A DNA stretch of 47,936 nucleotides from positions 1 through 47,936 of the forward strand of contig DASZNF010000114.1 in NCBI GenBank assembly GCA_035551355.1, written 5' to 3'. The notes below the pieces were generated by a model. It saw nothing but the letters and a program-made list of their open reading frames with translations, ran no database searches and was not told the origin of the DNA. Position numbers and translations under genes: made by a program. Positions within the stretch are counted from its first letter, which is position 1; every line of letters begins with the position of its first letter. Below, in pieces: positions 1 to 7,914 of the stretch. The stretch comes from DATATV01 sp035551355 (GTDB lineage Bacteria > Actinomycetota > Actinomycetes > Mycobacteriales > Pseudonocardiaceae).

Positions 1-303
1 GACGTTCACCTCGAAGGTCGCCTGCGGGTCCTCGGCCGATTTCAGCACCGAGGTCACCGCGGCCAGGTGGATCACGCCGGTCAAGCCCTCGGCGACCGCC
101 TCGTCCAGCACCGCCGGGTCGGTCAGCTCGCCGACCACGCTGGTCACCCCGTCGGTCTCCGGGAAGGGCACCCGGTCGACCACGGTGACCCGGGCGCCAC
201 GGCGGAGCAGTTCGGCGACCACCGCGCGGCCCACGAACCCGTGTCCGCCGGTCACCAGGGCGTGTTGCCCGATACAGGTTTCAGTCACAGTGTTGTTCAC
301 CAT
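1..303 (-). CDS. NAD-dependent epimerase/dehydratase, N-terminal part
   Basis: Extended short-chain dehydrogenase/reductase (nucleotide-sugar epimerase/dehydratase type), cut by the left window edge: 101 N-terminal residues are visible and the frame runs open to base 1. The Rossmann dinucleotide motif GGHGFVG follows a strand ending ALVTG, an acidic residue ends the second strand (VVDR), and the HLAAVTSV segment is the usual NAD-contacting turn. The ATG at 303-301 gives about 12 residues before the first strand, a normal length for the family. The ribosome binding site is weak (GAGG about 12 nt upstream). The substrate cannot be told from this part. It lies downstream of pepA on the same strand. 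Confidence 0.8.
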   Translation of the reverse strand, partial: MVNNTVTETCIGQHALVTGGHGFVGRAVVAELLRRGARVTVVDRVPFPETDGVTSVVGELTDPAVLDEAVAEGLTGVIHLAAVTSVLKSAEDPQATFEVNV

Positions 304-363
304 TCGCGCGGAAAGCCTCGATACCGACGCTTTCTATCAGGCGTTTCTGGCAGTCTCCTAAGA

Positions 364-379
364 GGAGCCCATGAGCTCC
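364..379 (-). terminator. possible weak terminator after pepA
   Basis: GGAGC and GCTCC arms (5 bp) around a 6-nt loop lie 12 nt past the pepA stop codon. There is no T-run. The stem is short, so this is a weak call. Confidence 0.25.
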
Positions 380-390
380 GGGGTGATCGA

Positions 391-1845
391 TCAGCGCTCG
401 ACCAGCGACTCGGCCAGCCCGACCAGGGTGCGGGCGGCGAACCCGGTGCCGCCGGTGGTCACCTCAGCGTAGTTTGCATCGGCCCGGGCCGGGCCTGCGA
501 TGTCCAGGTGTGCCCACGGCAGGCCGCCGGTGAACTCGCGGAGGAACAACGCGGCGAAAATGGCGCCCGGATCGTTATTCGCGCTGTACTGGCGCAGGTC
601 GGCCAGATCACCGTGGACGCTGTCGGCGTAGGCCTCGGTCAGCGGCATCCGCCACCAGGCCTCCCCGGTCTCCCGGCCGGCCTCGCCGATGGCCGCGGCC
701 AGTTCGCCGGAACTGGCGAACAGCCCGCCGGTGCGCACCCCGAGGCTGACCTTCATGGCCCCGGTCAGCGTGGCCACGTCGACCAGCAGGTCCGGTTTGT
801 GCCTGCGCACCGCGTAGGACAGCGCGTCGGCCAGCACCATGCGGCCCTCGGCGTCGGTGTTGGCCACCTCGGTGGTGGTGCCGCCGTAGTGCCGCACCAC
901 ATCGCCGGGCCGGTAGGCCGAGCCGGACACGTGGTTCTCCGCGATCGGCACCAACCCCGTGACCCGCACCGGCAGGCCGAGTTCGGCGACGGCGCGCAGC
1001 GCGCCGATCACCGCGGCCCCGCCGGACATGTCGGTGCGCATCAGGTGCATGCCGGCGGCCGGTTTGAGAGAGATGCCGCCCGTGTCGAAGGTGATGCCCT
1101 TGCCGACCAGCACCAGATGCGTTGTGGCGCCGCGCGGCCGCCAGGCCAGTTCCAGCAGCCGGGGCGGGTTGGCCGAACCGCCGCCCACCGCGAGCACCCC
1201 GCCGAAACCGTGTTCGGTCAGCCAGGCCTCGTCCCGGACGGTGGGGATCAGCCCGGGCAGCGGCGCGGCGGCCCGGGCGGCGGTGTCGGCCAGCCACGCC
1301 GGGGTTTTCACATCTGACGGCATATTGGCCAGATCGCGGGCCAGCGCGGTGGCCGCGGCCAGAATTCCGGCCCGATGCGCGGCGGCGCGCAGTTCGTCAG
1401 CCGGATTCTCCACGCGCAGCCGGATGACCCGCGGCGACTGGGCGTCCTTCTCGGCGGACACCGCGAACCGGTACCCGCCCAGGGTCAGGCCGAGGGTCAG
1501 CGCGCCGATCTCGCCCGCGCGCGCATCGGCCGGCAGGCCAAGATCCAGCGTGGTCAACTCGTGCTCACGCACCGCCCGGACCAGGCTCGCGCCTGCGGCG
1601 CGCCAGTCCTTCGGGGTCCGCTCCCCCACTCCGACCAGCCAGTTCGGCCCGGCGGGCGTGGCGATCACCCGGACCTCCCCGGCCTTGCCGGTCGGTTCCT
1701 CGGCCGGGCGGTAGTCCAGCGCGAGATCGTCGAGGGCGTCGGCGGCGACGGCCAGCGCGTGCGGGGCGCGGCGGCCGGGAGCGGTCAGTTCGATCCGGGG
1801 CAGGCGGCTGGGCACCGTGGGCAGAACGGACGCGCGGGTGGGCAC
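391..1845 (-). CDS. pepA: leucyl aminopeptidase (M17 family)
   Basis: Cytosolic di-metal aminopeptidase that removes N-terminal residues from peptides; 484 residues, normal for M17. The C-terminal catalytic domain carries the family signature NTDAEGR at residues 329-335, the metal/catalytic segment VGKGITFDTGG at 247-257 (Lys249, Asp254), and MRTDMSGG with Asp272. Residues 1 to about 160 form the less conserved N-terminal macro-like domain. The start is GTG at 1845 with a GAGG element 6 nt upstream. The epimerase gene follows 87 nt downstream on the same strand. PepA of enteric bacteria can also bind DNA, but nothing here shows that. Confidence 0.95.
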   Translation of the reverse strand: MPTRASVLPTVPSRLPRIELTAPGRRAPHALAVAADALDDLALDYRPAEEPTGKAGEVRVIATPAGPNWLVGVGERTPKDWRAAGASLVRAVREHELTTLDLGLPADARAGEIGALTLGLTLGGYRFAVSAEKDAQSPRVIRLRVENPADELRAAAHRAGILAAATALARDLANMPSDVKTPAWLADTAARAAAPLPGLIPTVRDEAWLTEHGFGGVLAVGGGSANPPRLLELAWRPRGATTHLVLVGKGITFDTGGISLKPAAGMHLMRTDMSGGAAVIGALRAVAELGLPVRVTGLVPIAENHVSGSAYRPGDVVRHYGGTTTEVANTDAEGRMVLADALSYAVRRHKPDLLVDVATLTGAMKVSLGVRTGGLFASSGELAAAIGEAGRETGEAWWRMPLTEAYADSVHGDLADLRQYSANNDPGAIFAALFLREFTGGLPWAHLDIAGPARADANYAEVTTGGTGFAARTLVGLAESLVER

Positions 1846-1955
1846 GGGCTACCTCGCTGGCGGGATGAGGAGGGCGGATGCGACACGGCCCCGCTCCGCA
1901 CGCCTCGCGCGTGGCAGACCGGGGCCGGACAACGGGGACGGAAGGTGAACCGCGC

Positions 1956-2126
1956 TCAGCCGGTCACCACGTTCTTCAGGGCATCGCCCAGGTTGCTGGC
2001 CTCCTCCGGGGACATTTCCACGACCAGCCGACCCCCGCCCTCAAGCGGAACACGCATCACAATGCCGCGTCCCTCCTTAGTCACTTCAAGGGGACCGTCG
2101 CCGGTCCGGGGCTTCATGGCCGCCAT
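1956..2126 (-). CDS. DUF3117 domain-containing small protein
   Basis: A 56-residue protein matching the actinobacterial DUF3117 family along its whole length: it opens MAAMKPRTGDGP, continues with a beta-rich core (GRGIVMRVPLEGGGR) and ends in an acidic helix. The frame is open upstream to 2192, but the ATG at 2126 is chosen because it gives the family's conserved N-terminus and has GGAGGG 8-9 nt upstream. The M. tuberculosis counterpart is Rv1211, next to tagA, as here. The biochemical function is unknown. It is divergent from the crotonase gene at 2373. Confidence 0.9.
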   Translation of the reverse strand: MAAMKPRTGDGPLEVTKEGRGIVMRVPLEGGGRLVVEMSPEEASNLGDALKNVVTG

Positions 2127-2372
2127 AGCGTGCTCCCTCCGTACGATCTTCCCCGCCGCCACGCCCGACGGAGCGCCGGTTGTGCGGGACATTCTCCCCT
2201 ATGGCGCTCGCGGAGGAAAAACGAGCCGATCTTTTCGTGTCGGGTGACGTGCGGTGACAACGTGGACGCCGTCCGATGGCGACGATCCAGGTCAGCCGGT
2301 TCCCGTTGTCGGGAAAGGACAATGTGCGAAACTGCCGGTGGTGAACGAGCACCGAACCGAGCGGAGGCCCTC

Positions 2373-3167
2373 GTGTCCGACGAACCCGATTTGTTGATCA
2401 AGGACTCGGCGGGCGTGCGCACGCTGATCCTGAATCGGCCGTCCGCGTTCAACTCGCTCACCATCGGACTGAAATCGGGTCTGCTCGCCGCGTTGCGCGC
2501 GGCGGCCGACGACGAGTCGGTGCGCGCGGTCGTGCTGACCGGAGCGGGCAGGGCATTCTGCGCCGGACAGGATCTCAAGGAGCACATCGGACTGCTCAAC
2601 TCCGGTGATCCATCCCCGCTGAGCACGGTGGACGAGCACTACAACCCGATCGTGACCGCGCTGACCGAGATGCCCAAACCGGTGATCGCGGCCGTGAACG
2701 GCACCGCGGCCGGGGCCGGCGCGTCTTTCGCCTACGCCTGCGACCTGCGTATCGCGGCCAGTTCGGCCAAGTTCCTGATGGCCTTCGCCAATGTCGGCCT
2801 TACCGCCGACTCGGGTGGCTCGTGGACCCTGCCCCGGCTGATCGGCTACGGCCGGGCGATGGAAATGATGTTGCTGGCCAAGCCGGTGGACGCGGAAACC
2901 GCGCTGCGCATCGGCATGGTCACCCAGGTGGTAGCCGACGAGGAGGTGCTGCCGACCGCGCAGGCGTTGGCGCAGCGCCTGGCCGCCGGCCCGACCACCG
3001 CGTACGGCCTGATCAAGAAGGCCCTGCTGGAGGCGGCGGGAGCCGACCTGCCGACCGCGCTGGCCGAGGAATCCCGGGGGCAGGCGGCGGCCGGGCAGAC
3101 GGCCGACCACCGCGAAGCGGTCGCCGCGTTCGTGGCCAAGCGACCGCCGGAGTTCACCGGCCACTGA
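2373..3167 (+). CDS. enoyl-CoA hydratase/isomerase family protein (PaaG-like)
   Basis: Crotonase-fold acyl-CoA enzyme, 264 residues. The oxyanion-hole segments are visible: AFCAGQDLKEH and NGTAAGAGASFAYACD. The loop NVGLTADSGGSWTLPRLIG has an Asp where hydratases usually carry the second catalytic Glu, and the first Glu position is not acidic. This resembles PaaG-type ring-opening isomerases more than a classical hydratase (inference). The GTG at 2373 is chosen because GCGGAGG precedes it by about 5 nt; the frame stays open further upstream without comparable signals. No other phenylacetate genes are nearby, so the substrate is open. Confidence 0.88.
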   Translation: MSDEPDLLIKDSAGVRTLILNRPSAFNSLTIGLKSGLLAALRAAADDESVRAVVLTGAGRAFCAGQDLKEHIGLLNSGDPSPLSTVDEHYNPIVTALTEMPKPVIAAVNGTAAGAGASFAYACDLRIAASSAKFLMAFANVGLTADSGGSWTLPRLIGYGRAMEMMLLAKPVDAETALRIGMVTQVVADEEVLPTAQALAQRLAAGPTTAYGLIKKALLEAAGADLPTALAEESRGQAAAGQTADHREAVAAFVAKRPPEFTGH

Positions 3168-3193
3168 GGCCGCTCGGGGGGCGCCTTGACGGA

Positions 3194-3892
3194 TTATCTG
3201 GCGGCTTTGGTCTTTCCCGCGGCCGCTTTCGCCGCCGCTTTCGCGCCCGGCTCGGCCGAATTGGCCGCCGGCTTGGCGGACTTCGCCGCGGCTTTGCCCG
3301 CCTTCGGGGCCTTGGCCGCCTGACCGGAGCGCCAGCAGCCGGCCAGGTGGTCGTCGACCATCCCGGTGGCCTGCATCAGCGCGTAACACGTGGTCGGGCC
3401 GAGGAAGGCGAAGCCGCGGCGCTTGAGCTCCTTGGCCATGGCCTTGGACTCGTCGGTCACCGCGGGCACCTCGTCGAACGAGCGGGGCGGGGCAGGCCGG
3501 GACGGCGGCGCGAACGACCACAGCAGTTCGTCCAGCGGCACGTCCAGCGCGGCGATGGCGTTGGCGTTGCGGATCGCGGCCTCGATCTTGGCCCGGTTGC
3601 GCACGATCGAGGCGTCGGTGAGCAGTTCGCCGACCTTGTCCGGCCCGTAGCCGGCGACCACGGCCGGGTCGAACCCGGCGAACGCCCGCCGGAACGACTC
3701 GCGTTTGCGCAGGATGGTCAGCCAGGACAGCCCGGACTGGAACGACTCAAGGCACAGCCGCTCGTAGAGGGCGGGCTCGCCGTGCAGCGGCACGCCCCAC
3801 TCCGCGTCGTGGTAGCGCTGGTAATCGGGTGCGGACAGGCCGCCCCACGGGCAGCGGGCCCGCCCGTCCTCGCCGACGACGGCCTCACTCAT
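3194..3892 (-). CDS. tag: DNA-3-methyladenine glycosylase I
   Basis: Base-excision repair enzyme that removes 3-methyladenine; 232 residues. It matches E. coli Tag through the N-terminal Cys (ARCPWG), YHDAEWGVP, the GLSWLTILRKRE helix region and the C-terminal zinc-site segment MVDDHLAGCW. E. coli Tag ends near this point; here about 55 further residues form a tail made almost entirely of Ala, Lys, Gly, Ser and Pro, resembling histone H1 tails. The ATG at 3892 overlaps the end of the DivIVA-like gene by 8 nt (ATGAGTGA), so translation is probably coupled. The DivIVA-like/tag order matches mycobacterial Rv1209-Rv1210. Confidence 0.93.
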   Translation of the reverse strand: MSEAVVGEDGRARCPWGGLSAPDYQRYHDAEWGVPLHGEPALYERLCLESFQSGLSWLTILRKRESFRRAFAGFDPAVVAGYGPDKVGELLTDASIVRNRAKIEAAIRNANAIAALDVPLDELLWSFAPPSRPAPPRSFDEVPAVTDESKAMAKELKRRGFAFLGPTTCYALMQATGMVDDHLAGCWRSGQAAKAPKAGKAAAKSAKPAANSAEPGAKAAAKAAAGKTKAAR

Positions 3893-4316
3893 GGTCGCCG
3901 CGCTGTTCGCCGGACGCGCCCGCGTGCTGGTCGGCCAGGGCATCGGTGTCCTCGGCGGTGGAGTGGCGGCCACCGTCCGGGCGACCGGCCTCGTCCGGGC
4001 CCAGCTCGTTCGAGTGCCCCGTCTCGAGCGGGTGGCCCTCAAGCTCGGCGACCCGGGCCCGCAGCCGGTCCACCTCGGTGCCCATCCGCTCCAGCACCCA
4101 GTCGACCTCGGTCATCTTGTAGCCGCGCAGGACCTGCTGGAAGCGCAGGGCGCGGACGTCGTCGCCGGTCACGTCGCCCGCGGGCAGGCGGGTCGGCGAG
4201 GCGCCCGGAGGCAGCGGAGCCAGCTCCTCCCCCCGGCCGAACACGGCGGAGGCGAGCAGGAAGACCACAGCGGCCACGAGGACCATCACGACGAGGTAGA
4301 TCAGCGCGGTGCCCAC
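3885..4316 (-). CDS. DivIVA domain-containing membrane protein
   Basis: A 143-residue protein with one N-terminal membrane helix (residues about 4-26, from LIYLVVMVLVAA onward), a Pro-rich linker, then the short actinobacterial DivIVA-like motif: VRALRFQQVLRGYKMTEVD followed by a coiled-coil helix (VLERMGTEVDRLRARVAEL). The last 50 residues are acidic, polar and probably disordered. Such proteins are thought to sit at curved or growing membrane; the exact role is unknown. GTG start at 4316, without an obvious ribosome binding site. It is the first gene of a pair with tag. Confidence 0.85.
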   Translation of the reverse strand: MGTALIYLVVMVLVAAVVFLLASAVFGRGEELAPLPPGASPTRLPAGDVTGDDVRALRFQQVLRGYKMTEVDWVLERMGTEVDRLRARVAELEGHPLETGHSNELGPDEAGRPDGGRHSTAEDTDALADQHAGASGEQRGDHE

Positions 4317-4468
4317 CCACCGATCGTGGCACGGCGCACCGACAGCGTGTCGCCAAGGTGCCCGTTGGCCGGGCCGGGCGGGCCGAAAAGGTCATGAGCT
4401 TCCCAACACGGGGCTGGTCAACCGCGCGCGGACCGGTAGCCTCGAAGGGAGGCGAGGAGGGAGACCTG

Positions 4469-5137
4469 GTGCTCTACGAGGTGATCACGCGGGTGCTGGC
4501 ACCCACGGCCAAAATGATCTACCGGCCGACGGTCGAGGGGCGGGAGAACATTCCGCGCCGGGGAAAGATCATTCTGGCCAGTAATCACCGTGCGGCGGTG
4601 GACAGCGCCGTCATCCCGTTGTTGGCCGGTCGGCCGGTGGCATTTCTGGCAAAAGCGGAATATTTCGAGAGCCGCAAACCGCGACAGCGGGCGTTCGGCG
4701 CATTTCTGGGCGCGCTCGGGCACGTTCCGGTGAAGCGCGGCCAGGGCCGGGCGGCGCTGGTGGCCCTTGAAGTGGCGACGGATGTCCTGACCAAGGGCGG
4801 CGCGTTCGGCATCTATCCGGAGGGCACCCGCTCGCTGGACGGCCGGTTGCACCGTGGGCACACAGGAGTCGCACAGCTGGCGCTCACCACCGGGGCCAAG
4901 GTGATTCCGGTGGGGTTGATCGGAACCGACAAGATGCAGCCGGTCGGCAAGCGATTCCCGAGGGTCTGCCCGATCACCGTGCGGTTCGGCGCGCCGCTGG
5001 ATTTCAGCAGGTACGAGGGGTTGGCCGAGGCTCCGGTGATCCGCCGGTCGGTGACCGACGAGATCATGTACGCGATCATGGAACTTTCCGGCCAGGAATA
5101 CGTCGACGCATATCATCAGCGCCCGCAGGCCGCGTGA
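4469..5137 (+). CDS. plsC: 1-acyl-sn-glycerol-3-phosphate acyltransferase (PlsC family)
   Basis: Membrane-associated acyltransferase that makes phosphatidic acid from lysophosphatidic acid; 222 residues. The HX4D catalytic motif is NHRAAVD (about residue 40), and the second block is the acceptor-binding EGTRS (about 117-121). Further family elements are VPVKRGQGR and GAKVIPVGL. The GTG at 4469 is selected because GGAGG and GGAG precede it; the longer open frame upstream has no coding character. PlsC assignments by sequence do not fix acyl-donor or acceptor specificity. It is divergent from the DivIVA-like/tag pair. Confidence 0.9.
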   Translation: MLYEVITRVLAPTAKMIYRPTVEGRENIPRRGKIILASNHRAAVDSAVIPLLAGRPVAFLAKAEYFESRKPRQRAFGAFLGALGHVPVKRGQGRAALVALEVATDVLTKGGAFGIYPEGTRSLDGRLHRGHTGVAQLALTTGAKVIPVGLIGTDKMQPVGKRFPRVCPITVRFGAPLDFSRYEGLAEAPVIRRSVTDEIMYAIMELSGQEYVDAYHQRPQAA

Positions 5138-5209
5138 ACAATCCCGTGCGGATGCGGGTTCATCTGCACGGCTTTCGCCGCTAATCGCAACAAACCCCCG
5201 TTGCCCCCT

Positions 5210-5245
5210 TTGACAGTCAACGACTGCTTCTACCGGCGGTACGAT
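5210..5245 (+). promoter_or_regulatory. putative promoter/operator before the DUF397 gene
   Basis: TTGACAGTCAA (5210-5220) is a perfect 5-1-5 palindrome that contains a consensus-like -35 hexamer. TACGAT (5240-5245) resembles an actinobacterial -10. Their spacing (24 nt) is too wide for one classical promoter, so the palindrome may be an operator and TACGAT part of a promoter with a weak -35. Confidence 0.35.
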
Positions 5246-5308
5246 CTAGTGCAGTTTGCCGCATACCCTGAAAATCGTTAGATACCTCCGACGACCAAGG
5301 GAGCGCAG

Positions 5309-5518
5309 ATGGGCTGGCGGGGCACGCCTCATCTGGTGGAAGTCGACCGCAACGGCCGGCGCTGGGCCAAGAGTTCGGCGTCGGACAAAGAGGGCTGCGT
5401 CGAGATGACCAGCGGGGACGACACGATGCTGGTGCGCGATTCCCGGGACCGCAAGGGCCCGCGGCTCACCTTCCCCACCTCCGCCTGGACCAGATTCCTC
5501 GCACGCGTCCGCGGCTAG
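5309..5518 (+). CDS. DUF397 domain-containing protein
   Basis: A 69-residue DUF397 protein: the hallmarks are WAKSSAS, GCVEM, VRDSRDRKGP and a C-terminal LTFPTSAW block. ATG start with AAGGGAG about 6 nt upstream. DUF397 proteins are typical of actinobacteria and usually lie beside XRE regulators with a DUF5753 domain (as in the WhiJ-type and Scr1/Scr2 loci of Streptomyces); here that partner is the next gene. In the best-studied pairs the small protein counteracts the regulator. That role here is inference from neighbourhood and family. Confidence 0.88.
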   Translation: MGWRGTPHLVEVDRNGRRWAKSSASDKEGCVEMTSGDDTMLVRDSRDRKGPRLTFPTSAWTRFLARVRG

Positions 5519-5582
5519 TCGTGCCGGCGCGACATCGCGCCCACTCGCATCACCTCTTCCCGTGACATCACCGGCGCGCCTT

Positions 5583-5599
5583 GACGACCGACGGTCGTC
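5583..5599. promoter_or_regulatory. inverted repeat between DUF397 and XRE genes
   Basis: Perfect 7-bp arms GACGACC and GGTCGTC with a 3-nt centre, about 65 nt after the DUF397 stop and about 160 nt before the XRE start. It could be a terminator for DUF397 or an operator for the regulator. A second element, the octamer TGCATGAC, occurs twice nearer the XRE gene (5696-5703 and 5738-5745). Confidence 0.4.
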
Positions 5600-5760
5600 G
5601 GCAGCGCACGATGCCCTCTGCGAAGCGCCCGTCGGGCGTGCCGCAAGATGACACACGCCAAAATTCGCGCCAGCTTTCTGCGCCTAGCCGAGTGATGCAT
5701 GACACAGATGCGTGTACCATACTGCTACGTGGCAGATTGCATGACGGAAGGATGCCAAGT

Positions 5761-6627
5761 ATGACAACGCCGGGCACCCCGGTTGCCCAGCTCCGACAGC
5801 TTCGGACCGTGCTGCGCAAGGAACGGGAGGCACGCGGTCTGACCCAGAAGGCTGTCGCCGACGCTCTGGACTGGTCGACATCCAAGGTCATCCGTATCGA
5901 GAAGGGACCGGTGGGCATCTCGGTGACCGACCTCAAGGCCCTTCTACTCCAATACCGGGTCACGGATGAGCATCGGGTGGACGAACTGGTGAGCATGGCC
6001 CGACGGGCGAAGCAACCGGGCTGGTGGGACGAGTACCGCGCGTACTTCCGTCCCCAGTTCATCAGCTTCCTGGGTCTGGAAGCGTCGTCGATCCGGATCA
6101 GGCAGTTGCAGAACCTGACCGTGCCGGGCCTACTGCAGACGGCGGGCTACGCGCGAAACGTACTGATGGCCTCGTACACGAACGATCCGGAGCGAACCGA
6201 TCGCGGCGTCACCGTCCGCCTGCGGCGACAGGAGATCCTGGAGTCGGAGGAGACGGAGTTCTTCTTCGTCCTCGACGAGTCGGTCCTGCTCCGCCAGGTC
6301 GGGGACGCCGAGGTGATGCGCGAGCAGCTCCGCCATTTGGTCGAGTTGGCGGCTAGGCCGAATATCAGCATTCAGATTCTTCCATTCAGCGCGGGCCGGC
6401 ACCGCGCGATGAACAGTTCGTTCGAAATCTTCGAGCTGTCCGAAGAGGACAACGATTACGCGATGATTTCCGAACGGCCCCTTCAGGACGAGCTCTACGA
6501 CGAGCCATCGCCCGAGACCAGGGAATACGTCCAGATGTTCATGGAACTGGAGCATCTCGCCCTTCCGGTCGCGGAATCGGTACAGCTCATCGAGAAAGTG
6601 ATCGCGCAGACCGGGGGTGTGTCATGA
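5761..6627 (+). CDS. XRE-family transcriptional regulator with DUF5753 domain
   Basis: A 288-residue DNA-binding protein. An N-terminal helix-turn-helix (residues about 12-70) shows REARGLTQKAVADAL and STSKVIRIEKG. From about residue 85 to the end is the DUF5753 domain, recognisable by FLGLEASS, the VPGLLQTAGYAR segment and RPNISIQILPF. Starts at 5752 or further upstream are possible, but the ATG at 5761 has GGAAGG 9 nt upstream. It is paired with the DUF397 gene on the same strand. The ligand or signal sensed by DUF5753 is not established. A strong terminator follows. Confidence 0.92.
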   Translation: MTTPGTPVAQLRQLRTVLRKEREARGLTQKAVADALDWSTSKVIRIEKGPVGISVTDLKALLLQYRVTDEHRVDELVSMARRAKQPGWWDEYRAYFRPQFISFLGLEASSIRIRQLQNLTVPGLLQTAGYARNVLMASYTNDPERTDRGVTVRLRRQEILESEETEFFFVLDESVLLRQVGDAEVMREQLRHLVELAARPNISIQILPFSAGRHRAMNSSFEIFELSEEDNDYAMISERPLQDELYDEPSPETREYVQMFMELEHLALPVAESVQLIEKVIAQTGGVS

Positions 6628-6640
6628 GCTGAACAGAAAC

Positions 6641-6670
6641 GGGTGGCCCCTGCTGGCACAGGGGCCACCC
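6641..6670 (+). terminator. terminator after the XRE gene
   Basis: Perfect 12-bp stem (GGGTGGCCCCTG with CAGGGGCCACCC) and a 6-nt loop, starting 14 nt past the XRE stop. No T-run follows, as is common in actinobacteria. Confidence 0.75.
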
Positions 6671-6778
6671 GAACGACAAGTCATCCGACCCGCGGCTAAT
6701 CGGGGCAAGGAATCGGTGCCGGATTCTTACCTTACCGGCGCTGACGACCCCCTGCCACACTACAGGGAAGTCGATCAC

Positions 6779-6988
6779 ATGAGCCCACTCGAAGACCAGC
6801 ACGAACCGCAGACGGTTTCACTGCTGGCGCAACTGGAACCCGCGCCTCGCCTGCGCCTGCCCGGCGCGCGGAGCACATGGTCGCTCGCGACGGACGATCT
6901 TCCGCCGCCACAGCGGACCCTCGACGACTGCCGGAGCACCCGACACCGCACCGTCGAAGCCAGGTTCCTGGAGTCGATCATCCGGTGA
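6779..6988 (+). CDS. small hypothetical protein, coupled to cyclase-like gene
   Basis: A 69-residue protein of unknown family. It is rich in Leu, Arg, Pro and charged residues, has no membrane segment or cysteine cluster, and ends in an amphipathic stretch (ARFLESIIR). The reading frame is supported by AGGGAAG 8 nt before the ATG and by its tight position: its stop is 10 nt before the start of the cyclase-like gene, with that gene's ribosome binding site in the gap. The two are therefore probably co-transcribed. A function cannot be assigned; a partner or regulator of the cyclase-like protein is a guess from position. Confidence 0.6.
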   Translation: MSPLEDQHEPQTVSLLAQLEPAPRLRLPGARSTWSLATDDLPPPQRTLDDCRSTRHRTVEARFLESIIR

Positions 6989-6998
6989 GGAGAGAACA

Positions 6999-7769
6999 AT
7001 GAAGCCACTCGAGGTGAACAAGGCCGGCGATCCGGGGTCGCCGGTATCGCGCAACATCATCGGTGTGGACATCGAGAAATCCACCGAGCGAAACAATTCC
7101 GGCCGGGCCAGCCTGCGTCAGGCGATGTACCGGATGCTGGAGCGGAGCCTGGTGTGGAACGGGATCACCGAGAAAAACCGGGAGAAGTTCGTGGACCGGG
7201 GCGACGGAGCCCTCGCCCTGATTCATCTGGTCGACGACCTTCCCAAGACCGTCCTGTTGAACAAAGTGATGCCCCGTTTGTGCGGCGAACTCGCCGGATA
7301 CGCGGCCGATAATCCCGATCAGTCGATCCGGCTGCGCGCGGTGCTGCACACCGGGGATGTGCACCAGGACGGCCAGGGCTGGTTCGGCGAGGCGATCGAC
7401 GTGGCCTGCCGGCTGCTGGACGCTCCGGAGGTCAAGGACCGGTTCCGGCAGATCTCCGATCCACTGCTGGTCGTGGTGTCGGGCGAGATCTACCGGAGCA
7501 CCGTCCGACAGGGCTACCTCGGCATCGACGAACAATCGTTCAGCCAGGTGACCCAGGTGACCGTCTCCGGCCAATCGTACGAGGGCTGGGTCTGGGTCCC
7601 GCGCTACGACGACCAGCCGGAGCGAGAGGGGCGTGAGCACCGTCCGCGCTTACCCCGATCCGCGCACGAACTGGTGTCCCTGCCGCAGCGCACGGTGGGA
7701 TCGGGCGGGCTGACCCGGGCCCGCAAACACATCATCGCCCAGTTCGGTTCAGCTCCTACGCGCCCCTGA
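6999..7769 (+). CDS. class III nucleotidyl cyclase-like protein, divergent
   Basis: A 256-residue soluble protein whose residues about 17-200 follow the class III adenylate/guanylate cyclase fold. The first metal-binding Asp is Asp24 in GVDIEKST (compare TDIEGST). The second is Asp69 in VDRGDG. The helix before the transition-state residues reads FGEAIDVACRLL, where the usual Asn is Asp134 and the Arg is Arg138. The Lys that normally selects the purine base just before the GDG motif appears to be replaced by Val65, so activity on ATP or GTP is not assured. Start ATG with GGAGAG upstream. The last 55 residues are basic and probably flexible. No receptor or membrane domain is attached. Confidence 0.7.
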   Translation: MKPLEVNKAGDPGSPVSRNIIGVDIEKSTERNNSGRASLRQAMYRMLERSLVWNGITEKNREKFVDRGDGALALIHLVDDLPKTVLLNKVMPRLCGELAGYAADNPDQSIRLRAVLHTGDVHQDGQGWFGEAIDVACRLLDAPEVKDRFRQISDPLLVVVSGEIYRSTVRQGYLGIDEQSFSQVTQVTVSGQSYEGWVWVPRYDDQPEREGREHRPRLPRSAHELVSLPQRTVGSGGLTRARKHIIAQFGSAPTRP

Positions 7770-7914
7770 CCGGAGGCCGGGAGCCGCCCGACCGCGGCCG
7801 CACATTGGGAGAGCGGCTGTGGGGGCGGCCCTGGACCTCGCCTCCGACCGAACCACCGGCCGCCGGTTCGCATCCGCACGAACTGGCGCCGCATCCGACC
7901 TGTCGCAGTACCAG

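Noticed and set aside
2086..2352. Longer N-terminus or extra gene upstream of DUF3117
   Set aside because: The conserved family start is the ATG at 2126 with a good ribosome binding site; the upstream frames have no support.
6999..7769. A confirmed pyrimidine cyclase (Pycsar) defence operon
   Set aside because: No neighbouring effector with a cyclic-nucleotide-binding domain plus membrane or TIR part is visible, so only a cyclase-like call is justified.
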